From Gnetum montanum (Eukaryota; Streptophyta; Gnetopsida; Gnetales; Gnetaceae), in assembly GCA_015680685.1 (NCBI GenBank), contig MNCI01027317.1, positions 256,654 through 287,663 on the forward strand: a DNA stretch of 31,010 nucleotides, given 5' to 3'. How positions within the stretch are numbered: the stretch's first letter is position 1; every line of letters begins with the position of its first letter. The notes under the pieces were generated by a model, which had not been told where the DNA came from, searched no databases, and saw only the letters and a list, made by a program, of their open reading frames with translations. Shown piece by piece: positions 21,333-30,599 of this stretch. A program made the translations under genes and the position numbers.

Positions 21333-22422
21333 CTAAGGTAGATCAATTGTGTGTTCTCCAAGATGTTCATGAAGGTCCTTGTGGGGGATACTATGCTGAA
21401 AGATGCATGGCTATAAAAATCTTGATGACAACATACTATTGGCCCACAATCTTTAGGGACGTCCACCAATTTGTCCAATCCTGTGAACATTGTCAAAGGG
21501 ATGGTGGGATGATCACATGAATGGAGGATCCTCAATAGTGGATTTAACCATTGGAATCCTTTAACATATGAAGCATAGATTTCATGCATCCTATCACACC
21601 CATGTCCAACAAGAAGGTGTATATAATTATCGCCATTGACTACTGTACCAAATGGGTAGAAGCAGCAGTTGTCACCAACTGTACATCATCCACTGTTGCT
21701 CGATTTGTACAACCAAATGTTGTGAACAAGTTTTGGGTGCCATGTGCATTGATTTCTAATAATGAAACCCATTTTACAGGTGCCACTTTTCGAAAACAAT
21801 GCTTGGGGGTTGAACATAAATTAACATCCTATCACCCGCAAGCCAACGGTCAAGTAGAGGTGACTAACATAGAGATTATAGAGATTTTAAGAAAAACTAT
21901 TAGCAAATTTAGGAGAGACTAAAGCATAAAAATAAATGATGCCTTTGGGCCTACTGCTCAACATGGAAACTCTCTATTGTCTACTCTCCCTACAAGTTGG
22001 TGTACAGAAAACTTCCAACACTCCCAATTCAATTCAAGCTCTGTACACTCTTAACAACTTGTGACTTGGATTTTGACTGAAGTCTAGCACAAAAAGAAAG
22101 ATGGATCAACCTTAATGTGCTAGATGAAAATTGATCGGTAGCCCTATATTTGAATGAAGTACACAAGGCATTCAACAAGCAATGTTATGATCTTAGAATA
22201 CGGAAAGTAAAATTCCAATTGAGAGATAAAGTTCTCTACTAGAAACCCATACATGTACCTCAGAAAATCAAATTCCAAACATTATGGAAGGGACCTTATA
22301 TAATTGATGAAACCTTTCCTTTTGGGATCATGATCATATACAAACCTGAGTGCCCAAACAAAAAGTAGTTGGTTAACATCCAATAGTTAAAGCCTTTCCA
22401 CAAGCCAAAGCCAATGCAATAA
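21281..22422 (+). pseudogene. Integrase of element B, decayed
   Basis: Zinc module: VHEGPCGGYY, YYWPTIFRDVHQFVQS and CEHCQRDGG; the CxxC and first His are intact and the second His is Tyr. Core: SIDFMHP keeps the first Asp, LISNNETHF has Asn for the second Asp (21758-21760), and NGQVEVTN keeps the Glu. After a stop at RRD (a Trp codon in A) the frame moves; the C-terminal part is visible as AFNKQCYDLRIRKVKFQLRD and TLWKGPYIIDETFPFG, ending LKPFHKPKPMQ before TAA at 22420-22422. This C-terminal domain is absent from A because of the gap at 1310. The protein would bind LTR ends and join them to target DNA. Confidence 0.88.
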
Positions 22423-24009
22423 ATACCTCAATGAATGGGCAACCACACTCAATTTTTTGGATCTCCTCTTTTTAACTCAATCATGGGGGAGATGGTCATT
22501 CATGCTAACCATATATATGGCTCCTAATATTTTTTTTACACATTTTTGACTTTGCAATTTGTTTATTTTACACATCTTTTTCCTATTTAATACCAATTTT
22601 TTTACACTATCATTGGTACATTTAAATTTTTCTTGAATATTTTACACTTTTTTGTATATTTTACTTTATTTTTAGTGTGATTTTCTAATTTTTGCTAATA
22701 AATGTACTTTGTGCCAATAAGACATAGTGGTGTTGTAGCTATTACTAATGGTGGTTTGTGCTTAATTTTTTGTTTGCTAATGTCTAGTTTCTATTTCTAA
22801 ATTTTTGTACCAATGGCTAAGTCATGGTTTCTTTTTCATAGAATAGGTAGTGAGTTCATGACATTCACCCATTTACAAACTCAATGATTTTCCTTGTTTT
22901 GGAAGTTTGAGGTCCCTTTTCATTAAACAAACTTTTAATAAATTATTGACCTTAGTAGTTTTTGGAACTGGGAAGGATTCAAAAGTTTACATAGGGTGTG
23001 ACTTCAAGGGAACTCAATACTCTTTGTACTCTTCTACTTGCTTTGGTGCATGACTATTTTCATGGACTTCTTACTGTTTCATGTTAACCAATAACATGAA
23101 GTTAAATAAAGTTTTTGCATGGTGTGGTTCCCATCCAAAAAGAAAGAAAAAATAAAACAAAAATAAAATTTAAAAAAAAACATGATGAAAATTTAAAGCA
23201 CACCCCTTGGATAAATAAATGAGCTACAAGCACTAGTTATGGAACTCGAAAGACATGTTACCCATGCTTGAAGGTCCCCTCTTATTAAGGTGCTCTCTCA
23301 CTTTTTAATTTTCTTTTTTCATCTTTATGGAATGGTGGTTGTTCTATGGAAGCACTCTTGTTTCTTGAGGGGGTGGATCGATCTTGGAGTGGTGATGTGA
23401 AGTCACCAAAAGTGGTCGGTTTTGGTATGGACGAAGGATGGATCTTCTCAGGTCATTTAAACACAAAATCCACAAGGGACTTCTTATGACCTCAATTTGA
23501 AATTCCATTCCACCTTCTCCATCATTCATCTATGCTGCTCATAACTCACCTCATTGTCGATGTCCATGTTTTTGATTTGGTGTCTTTGTCTGATGTGCTT
23601 GAATTCTTTGGTAGAATCTTCTAAGTTTTGGTACTTAGCTTTCATCAACCATTAATAGCCTATGGGGCCCATTGACTCCTTAGGTTGAGGTTATGCAAGG
23701 ATAAACAAGGAATGTGCTTGCTATGGGGAGAACCTACTTGCATATCTCTTGGTTGGGTTTGTTAAGCACCTTATCCTTAGGCATTTTTGTAATCAGAATC
23801 TTTCGTACATCCATCTTTTGCATCAAACCTTGTACTTCTTTACATATTTTGTCATATACACACATTCTCCATCAACATTTTCAATTTTTGAGCTTTCAAA
23901 GATCCTTTTCAATGATTTCATCATATTCTTTTTTTTTTGTGAGACTCCATGGACTCCAAGTTCATTAAAAAATTCCTTGTATTTTTCAAGATATTCAAGT
24001 GAAAATTTT
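22423..24009 (+). other. Post-pol noncoding spacer of element B
   Basis: About 1.6 kb without a conserved frame. It starts with a GGGGGAGATGG stretch near 22484. The octamer TTTTACAC then recurs four times in an AT-rich block (22534, 22566, 22600, 22640). A part matching A (1-1209) and element 3 (9640-11120) in order follows. Open frames such as 23749-24210 are not kept in the other two copies. Confidence 0.65.
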
Positions 24010-24015
24010 GTCTAC

Positions 24016-24109
24016 AGGCTTTGTATACGAGGCCCCATCAATGGAGCCAATGCGTATACAAGGCCCTGTATACATGGCCTCATCAACATACCAAAAAATA
24101 GTATAAATA
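24016..24109 (+). promoter_or_regulatory. Internal U3-like promoter upstream of the third ORF
   Basis: Three GTATAC..GGCC units (near 24016, 24053 and 24068) and GGCCCCATCAATGGAGCC text resemble the repeated U3 units of LTR5, and they are followed by TATAAATA at 24102-24109. No LTR core (TTGGTAATCC motifs, AATAAA at about 180 bp) follows, so this is not a complete nested LTR. It could drive a separate transcript for the ORF that starts about 450 bp downstream. Promoter function is inference. Confidence 0.45.
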
Positions 24110-24559
24110 TGTGCAATCCCCCTTTGAAATTTTTGCATTTACTCACAAACGCCAAGGAAGTTTTTGAAGTTTTCAAAGCCCATAACCTTCCAGAGCCCAT
24201 AACCTCCTAATCGTTTATCTAAATCACTTAATTCTTCAATCCTATAGCTATTGAAGGTAAGCTCTTAATCATGAGGGCCACAAATGTGCCATTTTTGACA
24301 GAAAAGTTTTTGCCATTTTTTCTAACTCCCACAAATGTTTAACTCAAAAATTAACATTTAAACACCAAATTATAAAGTTAAACTCTTCTAACGAGCTCTG
24401 GTGACACTTATAATGAAAATTAATAAATAAAATAATAATAAATATCAATCTAACATGGTCCAATCTTAGCAAAATATAACTAATTGACTAGATAAGGTGC
24501 TCAAAATATTCAAAGTTATACATTATATCTACTAATCCATGTATGTGTTGTGACTGCAT
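24110..24559 (+). other. Putative 5' leader of the third ORF, with possible intron
   Basis: AT-rich, with several upstream ATGs. A consensus-like splice donor GAAG/GTAAGC lies at 24253-24262 (cut after 24256), and an acceptor-like CAATCTTAG ends at 24469, preceded by CTAAC. Removal of this AU-rich 213-bp segment would delete several upstream ATGs. This is a hypothesis only. Confidence 0.3.
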
Positions 24560-27418
24560 ATGGCATTGAAAGGTAAACACACACAGAAAGAAGGATCATC
24601 TCAACCAAGGAAGAAATGACCAAGAATAGGAAGGGGCCAAGAACAAGTCTAAGAAGAATCGCTTGCAATCCATACCATAGGTCCTATTAGGGAAGAGGCC
24701 AAGGTGGAATCTATTTGTTAGATTCTAGAACTAGCAGTTGAACATTCCCACCAAGATGAGGCACCAGCTTAGCAAGCAAATCTTGAGGTGACCTTGATAG
24801 AAGCCAACCTAAATCAAATCGGATCAAGTGAGGTCTAAAAAATAATGCTCTAGGAGTTAAACTTTACCCCCTTCCAAGAGCAAGCACCTAAAAAAGTATA
24901 GGACCAACTGAAGGCCTCTTCCATGTGGCCAATTATCATTTCTATTCAGGAGTGGCACATGGGAGAGAAATTCTTATTCTGGAACAACAAGTAAGCCTAT
25001 TCAATGGTCAAAATCAAGGACATCTCAGTGTCTTACTTAGTGTAGGCCATTGCTGAAGTGCTTGGGTTGCTAGAAACAATGACAAGTCTTGCTAAGATTC
25101 CAATGTAGGTGGAGCCTAGCATTAAGAAGGAATGGATGTGACGGTGCTATGGTGTCGATCACAAGGAGTTTGACATACTCACACTAGCAGAATGGATCCA
25201 TTATAAGATTACAGCCTTTCACCTAAACCCCACGGTGAGGCCCAGCAAAATCACCATCTTTTCTACCTATGCATGCACCAATCTGAGTGGAAGATTCCCT
25301 GTTAGCCTTCCACAACTAATCTACCTGGAGATGGAGAAGTGATTTAAAGAAAATGAATGTGGATGGAAGACACTTCCCTTCCCATGCCTCATCACAAAAC
25401 TTTGTTAGAGGGGAAGAATAGTCTATTATAGAGACAAGGTTGTTAGGCATGCTTCGACCACTAATTGAGCAGAGATGATGAAAGATAAGATGCATGTAAC
25501 GATCATTCAAGAAGAGGCACAACAACCACCACCTGTAGCTGCCACTCAAATAACTATGTCAAATGTCGTTGCAACAACCCAATGGTTGCACAAATATCAA
25601 GAATGGATCTTGAGTGAACAATAACAATGAGTAGGCACAAGTGATGGGGATCCATTTGTGTACCAGCCAATGGTGAGTCACCTAAATGGGGTGGCCTAAA
25701 CAATCAACCTGATGGGGAAAGGTGGATCTATTTTCTTAGACCAATGAATGCAATTGTCTGCAAGGTTCAATCCTAGCACTAAAGAGGTCATGGTATCTCT
25801 CATAGGATAGCAGCCACTCCCAAAAATCTCTGGGAAAGTCACAACCTTCTTGGTGCACTTGGAGGAAGGTGACGAGGCAACAGTGCCAGTGATGTAGCAC
25901 TAAGGACATGAGATAGTAGCAGAGGTAGTTGCTAATAGGATTAATGAAATACTCAATGCACCTGTGGCATTTGTAGTAGATGCCACTACACTCAAGGATG
26001 TGTAGATGTCCTTAGGAACCATAAGTGATAAATTAAGTGCAACTTAGCATGAAGAACTATTGGACCAACTGGTGGAAACTAGGCAACTACTTCCAGATGT
26101 ATTCAATCTTATGGATAGTATCATTGTAACCCAGTTAGAGTTACTAGAGGCAAGGAGCAAAAACATCATTTTGGAAGGGCAACTTGAAATAGCCAAGGAG
26201 CTAAAAAAACACTTGGCTGCTAAAGTTGTTAAATTAAGAGCCCAAATTGCTAACCCTACATTTCTCAACCCAGCATTAACAAGAGATGAATTTCTTGAAC
26301 AACTTCACAGTAGACTGAAAGGGGTTGAGGGTGCAATGGAGATGGTGGTGTTCTACCGATCCTTGGTAGAGGCTACACAACAAAAAATTTAGAAGGCCTT
26401 GGATCTAACTTGCTAGGAGAATGTGCAATTGATCGTAGAGAACCATCACCTACGAAATGTTGATGAGCATAAATAATAGTTGATTGACTTTATCCGTCAA
26501 TAGCAAGAGCAACTAGCCAAAGTGAACACAGAGCTAAGGAGATTGGTAGCTGAAAACAGAAACCTCTCCATGGAGAAGGTTCATGCCCTTCGTCAGAAGA
26601 TTGCAATAGAGGTATTCACCTGGATATTAAAGGTTCTCAAATTTGAGAGAGTTAAGGATCATTATAGAGATCAAATTGGCCTACAAAAAGAAGTTAATGA
26701 AAAGAACATCCTATTAGTGAAGGCAAAAGTAAATGAAACCCTCCTGCAACTCCAGTAAGAAAGAGAAATATGGCAACCTATCATTGATGGGATAGATGCC
26801 TATAATAATGCAAAAATCTGCATGAATGAGTTGCAAATTGAGGAGATGATAGAATACATGAAGCTTTCCAATCTCCAATATGCAAATATGGCTATGTGGA
26901 CTGCCAAATGACTACAATCAGAACTGGAGAAGCAAGTGACCTTCTCATACTTGTTGTACGAAGCAAAGTTCAAGCATCACAAGGACACCAAGAAAAAACT
27001 TACGGTGACAAATATGGGACTCAAGGTTCTAAAGGGTAAATCCATTGATCAAAGATCTACTATCGAGAACCTAGCCAAAAGGATGAATGACTACCCAAAG
27101 TTGTAAAACACAGTTAGGGCATTTGATGTCAAATGCAAATAATCTGCTACCTATTTCGTCAATGTTAAGGAGTTATTCCTAGTAATACCCTATTCATAGG
27201 ATATCCCCATTCCAACCCACATTGGTAATGTCACATGGACTATGAACAATCCTAGGAGTAAGGAGTAGAAGATGAAGGCATTACTAGATGTCTTTTGCCT
27301 TTCACCAATGGTAGTAGTTGTAGCAAGACAGCCACAGCTACCTCAACCACCACATGTGCCCAAAGCTGGTGAAGGTCCTTCAGAACCTCAGAAACCTCCA
27401 TCACCTGGGATTGTCTAA
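24560..27418 (+). pseudogene. Third ORF of element B: 952-codon accessory protein, decayed by nonsense changes only
   Basis: The ATG at 24560 and TAA at 27416-27418 bound a single frame with 34 internal stops (17 TAG, 10 TAA, 7 TGA) and no indel. An in-frame ATG at 24539 is an alternative start. The N-terminus is basic and Gln-rich. Residues about 130-285 (WPIIISIQEWHMGEKF, HYKITAFHLNPTVRPSKI, ACTNLSGRFPVSLPQLI, TLPFPCLITKLC) resemble the 'putative plant transposon protein' domain known from plant retroelement proteins. I recall this from pattern, not from a search. Residues about 500-850 are rich in Leu, Glu and Lys in coiled-coil-like runs, and the C-terminus is Pro-rich (VARQPQLPQPPHVPKAGEGP). 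I see no signal peptide or membrane segment, so it is not an obvious envelope protein. Function unknown. Confidence 0.75.
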
Positions 27419-27643
27419 TCTTCACAACTACCTTCATGCCATCAGAGGATGTGATATCTAGTTTTGAGTAGTCATGTCATGGTTTTTAATTTTGTGTCAT
27501 GAACACCACAATTTTTGTAATGATGTTGATTTGTACACTTGGGCACTCAGTTTTGTCAAGTTAGTTTATTATGTCAAGAGTTAGTCAATAATCCCATACC
27601 TTCCCAATTTTGTAAAGGAACTCAAGTATGAGTTTTCATTCAG
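27419..27643 (+). other. 3' untranslated stretch of element B
   Basis: 225 bp between the third ORF and the polypurine region; no frame or repeat recognised. Confidence 0.5.
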
Positions 27644-27654
27644 TCATGGGGACA
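27644..27654 (+). other. Possible polypurine tract of element B
   Basis: TCATGGGGACA directly precedes the LTR6 start. It is short and impure, but its position is right for priming second-strand synthesis. Confidence 0.4.
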
Positions 27655-28520
27655 TGTTGAATCGTCATTATGTCACATCGATAGGCCCTCGTTGACGTGG
27701 CCTCATTGACGTGGCATTTATTGCTTCTATGGGGCTCCATCAATGTAGCTCTAGAATAAAAACTATAAATACGTGCTCACCAATCGTGTTTATGCAGGTC
27801 ATGTGATAGTTGTAGTAGTGCTCTTGCAGTTTTTCCATTTAAGAGTTAGAATATTTCTCTAAGTACTCGCAGTAGGAGCTAGAAAGTGTACAAATCTTTA
27901 TTCGAGCACTATTATACCTGAACACACTAATGTGAATGACAATAAAGACAAGCCTTTTGAACAAACCTTGTAGCACTTGGACTAGATTAATAATTTATTT
28001 ATGCATTTATGATTTTCATTAATTATTCAATTAATTAATTAAGCGATTAGTTAATTAATTAAGCTAAATAGATTAAAGACATAAGTATGACCACTTTGAG
28101 TGTAAACATGTATTCGCTTGGTAATCCCAGTAGCGTTATTGCTTGGTTTGCCTAGTAGCATAGCACTTGGTAATCCTAGCAGTGGATATGTGGGTTTAGG
28201 ACGTGTACAAAAAGTGGAACCGAATGCTTATGTTAGTACTACTTAGAGATTAGTTAATTAGTTAAAATAAATTAGTTATTAAAATACTTCAATTCTCTAT
28301 TTTAAGCACCAAGAGCATAAAATATAAAATAATAAAAATCATATGCCTCGATTACACTTAACCATACCTTTGTACATCACAAGTGTAATTGAGAAGACAA
28401 TGAATGGCTACTAGGGCAAAGTTCACTTTCTAGAAGACATAGAGTTTGCAGAATTTAACCGGATTGTGCATGAACACTTTGTGATTCACATGGTTGGACG
28501 TAGGGGTACCTCTCACTGCT
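27655..28520 (+). repeat. LTR6: original 3' LTR of element B, missing its last bases
   Basis: Starts TGTTGA, aligned base for base with the LTR5 start. TATA box 27764-27771, AATAAA 27941-27946, and three CTTGGTAATCC-type motifs (28117, 28142, 28166). Matches LTR5 throughout at about nine in ten bases by eye. It ends CTCACTGCT and lacks the terminal CATCA; LTR7 begins at the next base. Confidence 0.88.
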
Positions 28521-29358
28521 TGATGGGATGCAATATCACATAATATTGCATCCCTCGCGATATCGCATTACGCGATATCGCGTCTTCCCCTGTGATATCA
28601 CGTATGCGATATCGCGGTGCATCGTCATATCTATAAATAAGGGGCGGCTCTCCCTTGTTTCCTCATCTAGGCCTAGATCGTAGTGAAACTCTAGCAGTTT
28701 TTCCACTCTAGAGATAGATTAATTTCCATGTGCCCGCAGTAGGAACTCTGGAGTGAACGGATCTTTATTCGAACAAAAATTATACCTGAACAAAAGTTTT
28801 TGTACGGCAATAAAGACGAGCTTCTTGGATAAACCTTGCAGTGCATGGAATAGGCTAATTAGGATTTATTTATTGTTATTTACTATTTTCCATTTACATG
28901 CTTTATTAGTTATTAAATCCTTCTTAACCCTTCTCTCCTAGTTAAGTGCCTCAGTACGACCGCTTCGAGCACGTGCATTACGCATGGTGATCCCAGCAAC
29001 AATTAGCGTTTGGTAACCACGGTTGCATTGGTTCAGGGTGTGTACGGTAAGTGGGAATGGATGCTGATGCTAGGTTAATTCAAACTTAGTTAATTAGTTA
29101 GAGTTAGTCAATTAGTCTCTTCAACCCTTCACCTCAATGGCATAGGAGATAAAATCGAAAAAGACATAAAAATCATATACCTCAGACTTACTTAACCATA
29201 CACCGTGACAACTACAAGTAAGTCTGGGAAGACAACGAATAATTAACCTTAAGTGTTCCATGAGGCATGTAGGCACTTAGTCTGCGGAGTTCGATTGGAT
29301 CGCACGTGCTATGCTCATATTCATGTGGTTGAGTGTAGGGGTACCTCGCCACTCATCA
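28521..29358 (+). repeat. LTR7: second LTR of a different subfamily joined to LTR6
   Basis: 838 bp, TGATGG to TCATCA. U3 contains a perfect 12-bp inverted repeat (28525-28536 with 28543-28554) and four GATATC sites (28559, 28574, 28594, 28608), some inside CGCGATATCGCG palindromes. TATA box 28632-28639, AATAAA 28809-28814. No PBS follows. The flanking 5-mers are CTGCT and CTACA, so it has no duplication of its own. Confidence 0.85.
28525..28554. repeat. Perfect 12-bp inverted repeat at the start of LTR7
   Basis: GGGATGCAATAT and ATATTGCATCCC separated by 6 bp, four bases inside the LTR end. Confidence 0.9.
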
Positions 29359-29363
29359 CTACA
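29359..29363. repeat. Target-site duplication, right copy (CTACA)
   Basis: Identical to 15449-15453, directly after LTR7. Confidence 0.75.
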
Positions 29364-29599
29364 AAGCACTATGATGTTGAAGTCACCCATGTTATACTCT
29401 TAGTAAAAGCTCAAACAACTTTCAACAAAGGACGACAATGTTAATGTTGATGATGTGATTGTTGCTAAAAGGCATAATTTTTTCTTTTTCAAAAAACCTT
29501 ATGTGCAATTATGTAGCTATTTGAAAAGAGGTTACCTTCCTAGTTTTTGAGGTTAGGTCCACTTACATGAAAAGAAGAAGTTGCCTTGGGTACAACTAC
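29364..29599. other. Spacer between elements B and C
   Basis: 236 bp not recognised as part of any element here. One plus frame is free of stops for 42 codons (about 29420-29548, with DDNVNVDDVIVAKRHNFFFF), but I cannot identify it. Confidence 0.5.
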
Positions 29600-30467
29600 T
29601 GATGAACCATGATTTCTTAGGCTCCAATATCAGACCCACGATATCGGGTACGTGATATCGTAGCTTGGCTAACGATATCAGATACGCGATATCATGGTTC
29701 CTGTGTAAACCTATAAATACCACATTTGGCCGCACAGGAAAGAGTCAGTTAGAGTTAAAGTAGATGTAAGTGTAGAGTCTTTTTATTCATTTTTAGTTCA
29801 TCTCAACTCTTTTCTTAGTGCATGCCCGCAGTGTGATGATTGTAATTGTATGGAACCTTTATTCGAGTGTGATGTACTTGGACACACACATGACTGGCAA
29901 TAAAGATTGAGATTACTTCATCATTGTAGCATTCACTTAGTTTTAATTGCTTATTGTTACTGTTATTTATTGTTTTCCTAATTAACATTTCTTACCCTTC
30001 ATTTACTATCCTTGTTATTAAACACGAAAGGAGTACGACTTAATCATGAGCATTTAAGTGTGACTACTTGGTAACCTAGTAGCGTATCTAGGAGCGCTCA
30101 AGTAATACACACTTGGTAATCCCAGAAGTAGTACACGAGGTTCAAGATGTGTATGGATGATTAAGGACGAATGCTCATTGCACTTAGGCTAGCTTAGATT
30201 CTCTTCTTTCATTTCCTCTTAGCTTAAAACAAAGTTATTTTCCATTGCCTCTAGGAGTAGCACTAGTTTAGGATCACATCATACACCTCAATCTAGACTA
30301 AACCATACGTGACAAAGAAAATGCTAGTTTAGGTGGGAAGACAGCAAACTGCGATCAACGTGTAACTATCTAGATACCACAACTAGCCCATCTGCAGAGT
30401 TCGACCAGATCATGCGTGAATGCTCGTATTCGTATGGTTGAGTGTAGGAGTACCTCGTCACTCATCA
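29600..30467 (+). repeat. LTR8: 5' LTR of element C (GATATC-type U3)
   Basis: 868 bp, TGATGA to TCATCA. Four GATATC sites in U3 (29640, 29654, 29673, 29688), TATA box 29712-29719, AATAAA 29899-29904, and TTGGTAACC/TTGGTAATCC motifs near 30068 and 30113. Confidence 0.9.
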
Positions 30468-30468
30468 T

Positions 30469-30486
30469 TGGCACCGTTGCCAGGGA
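30469..30486 (+). other. Primer-binding site of element C (tRNA-Asp type)
   Basis: TGGCACCGTTGCCAGGGA, directly after LTR8 and one T. Two mismatches to the tRNA-Asp 18-mer, both G-to-A. Confidence 0.88.
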
Positions 30487-30599
30487 TGGTGCTAGTTATT
30501 TAGATTAGTTACATCATCCAAGATCACTGTAATGAAGCCTTGACAATATATCTTTTAGAAAGAAGTAATTGCGAAAAATTCACACACAAATTCACAACA

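Larger units (their letters stand above)
15454..29358 (+). mobile_element. Element B: 13.9-kb Athila-like element with a third ORF and a double 3' LTR
   Basis: Order: LTR5 (15454-16486), PBS, gag (16638 on), protease, RT/RNaseH, integrase (to 22422), about 2.1 kb noncoding, a third ORF (24560-27418), a purine-rich tract, LTR6 (27655-28520) and LTR7 (28521-29358). LTR5 and LTR6 are clearly the original pair, with about one difference per ten bases by eye. CTACA flanks LTR5 and LTR7, not LTR6. Gag-pol carries several frameshifts and many stops; two Ns near 21250 mark missing sequence. The element is dead but keeps all three RT catalytic Asp. Confidence 0.88.

Noticed and set aside
23749-24210. 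153-codon open frame in the post-pol spacer as a gene
   Set aside because: The matching regions of A and element 3 do not keep the frame, and it overlaps the U3-like TATA block.
24560-27418. Stop-codon reassignment to explain the stop-rich third ORF
   Set aside because: All three stop codons occur in the frame, and gag-pol positions with known residues show the same Gln/Trp/Arg-to-stop changes beside lost catalytic residues. Decay explains it.
24560-27418. Calling the third ORF an envelope gene
   Set aside because: No signal peptide, membrane segment or cleavage site is visible; coiled-coil and Pro-rich composition do not show envelope function.
28521-29358. LTR7 as an ordinary solo LTR
   Set aside because: Flanking 5-mers CTGCT and CTACA differ, whereas CTACA matches the left edge of LTR5.
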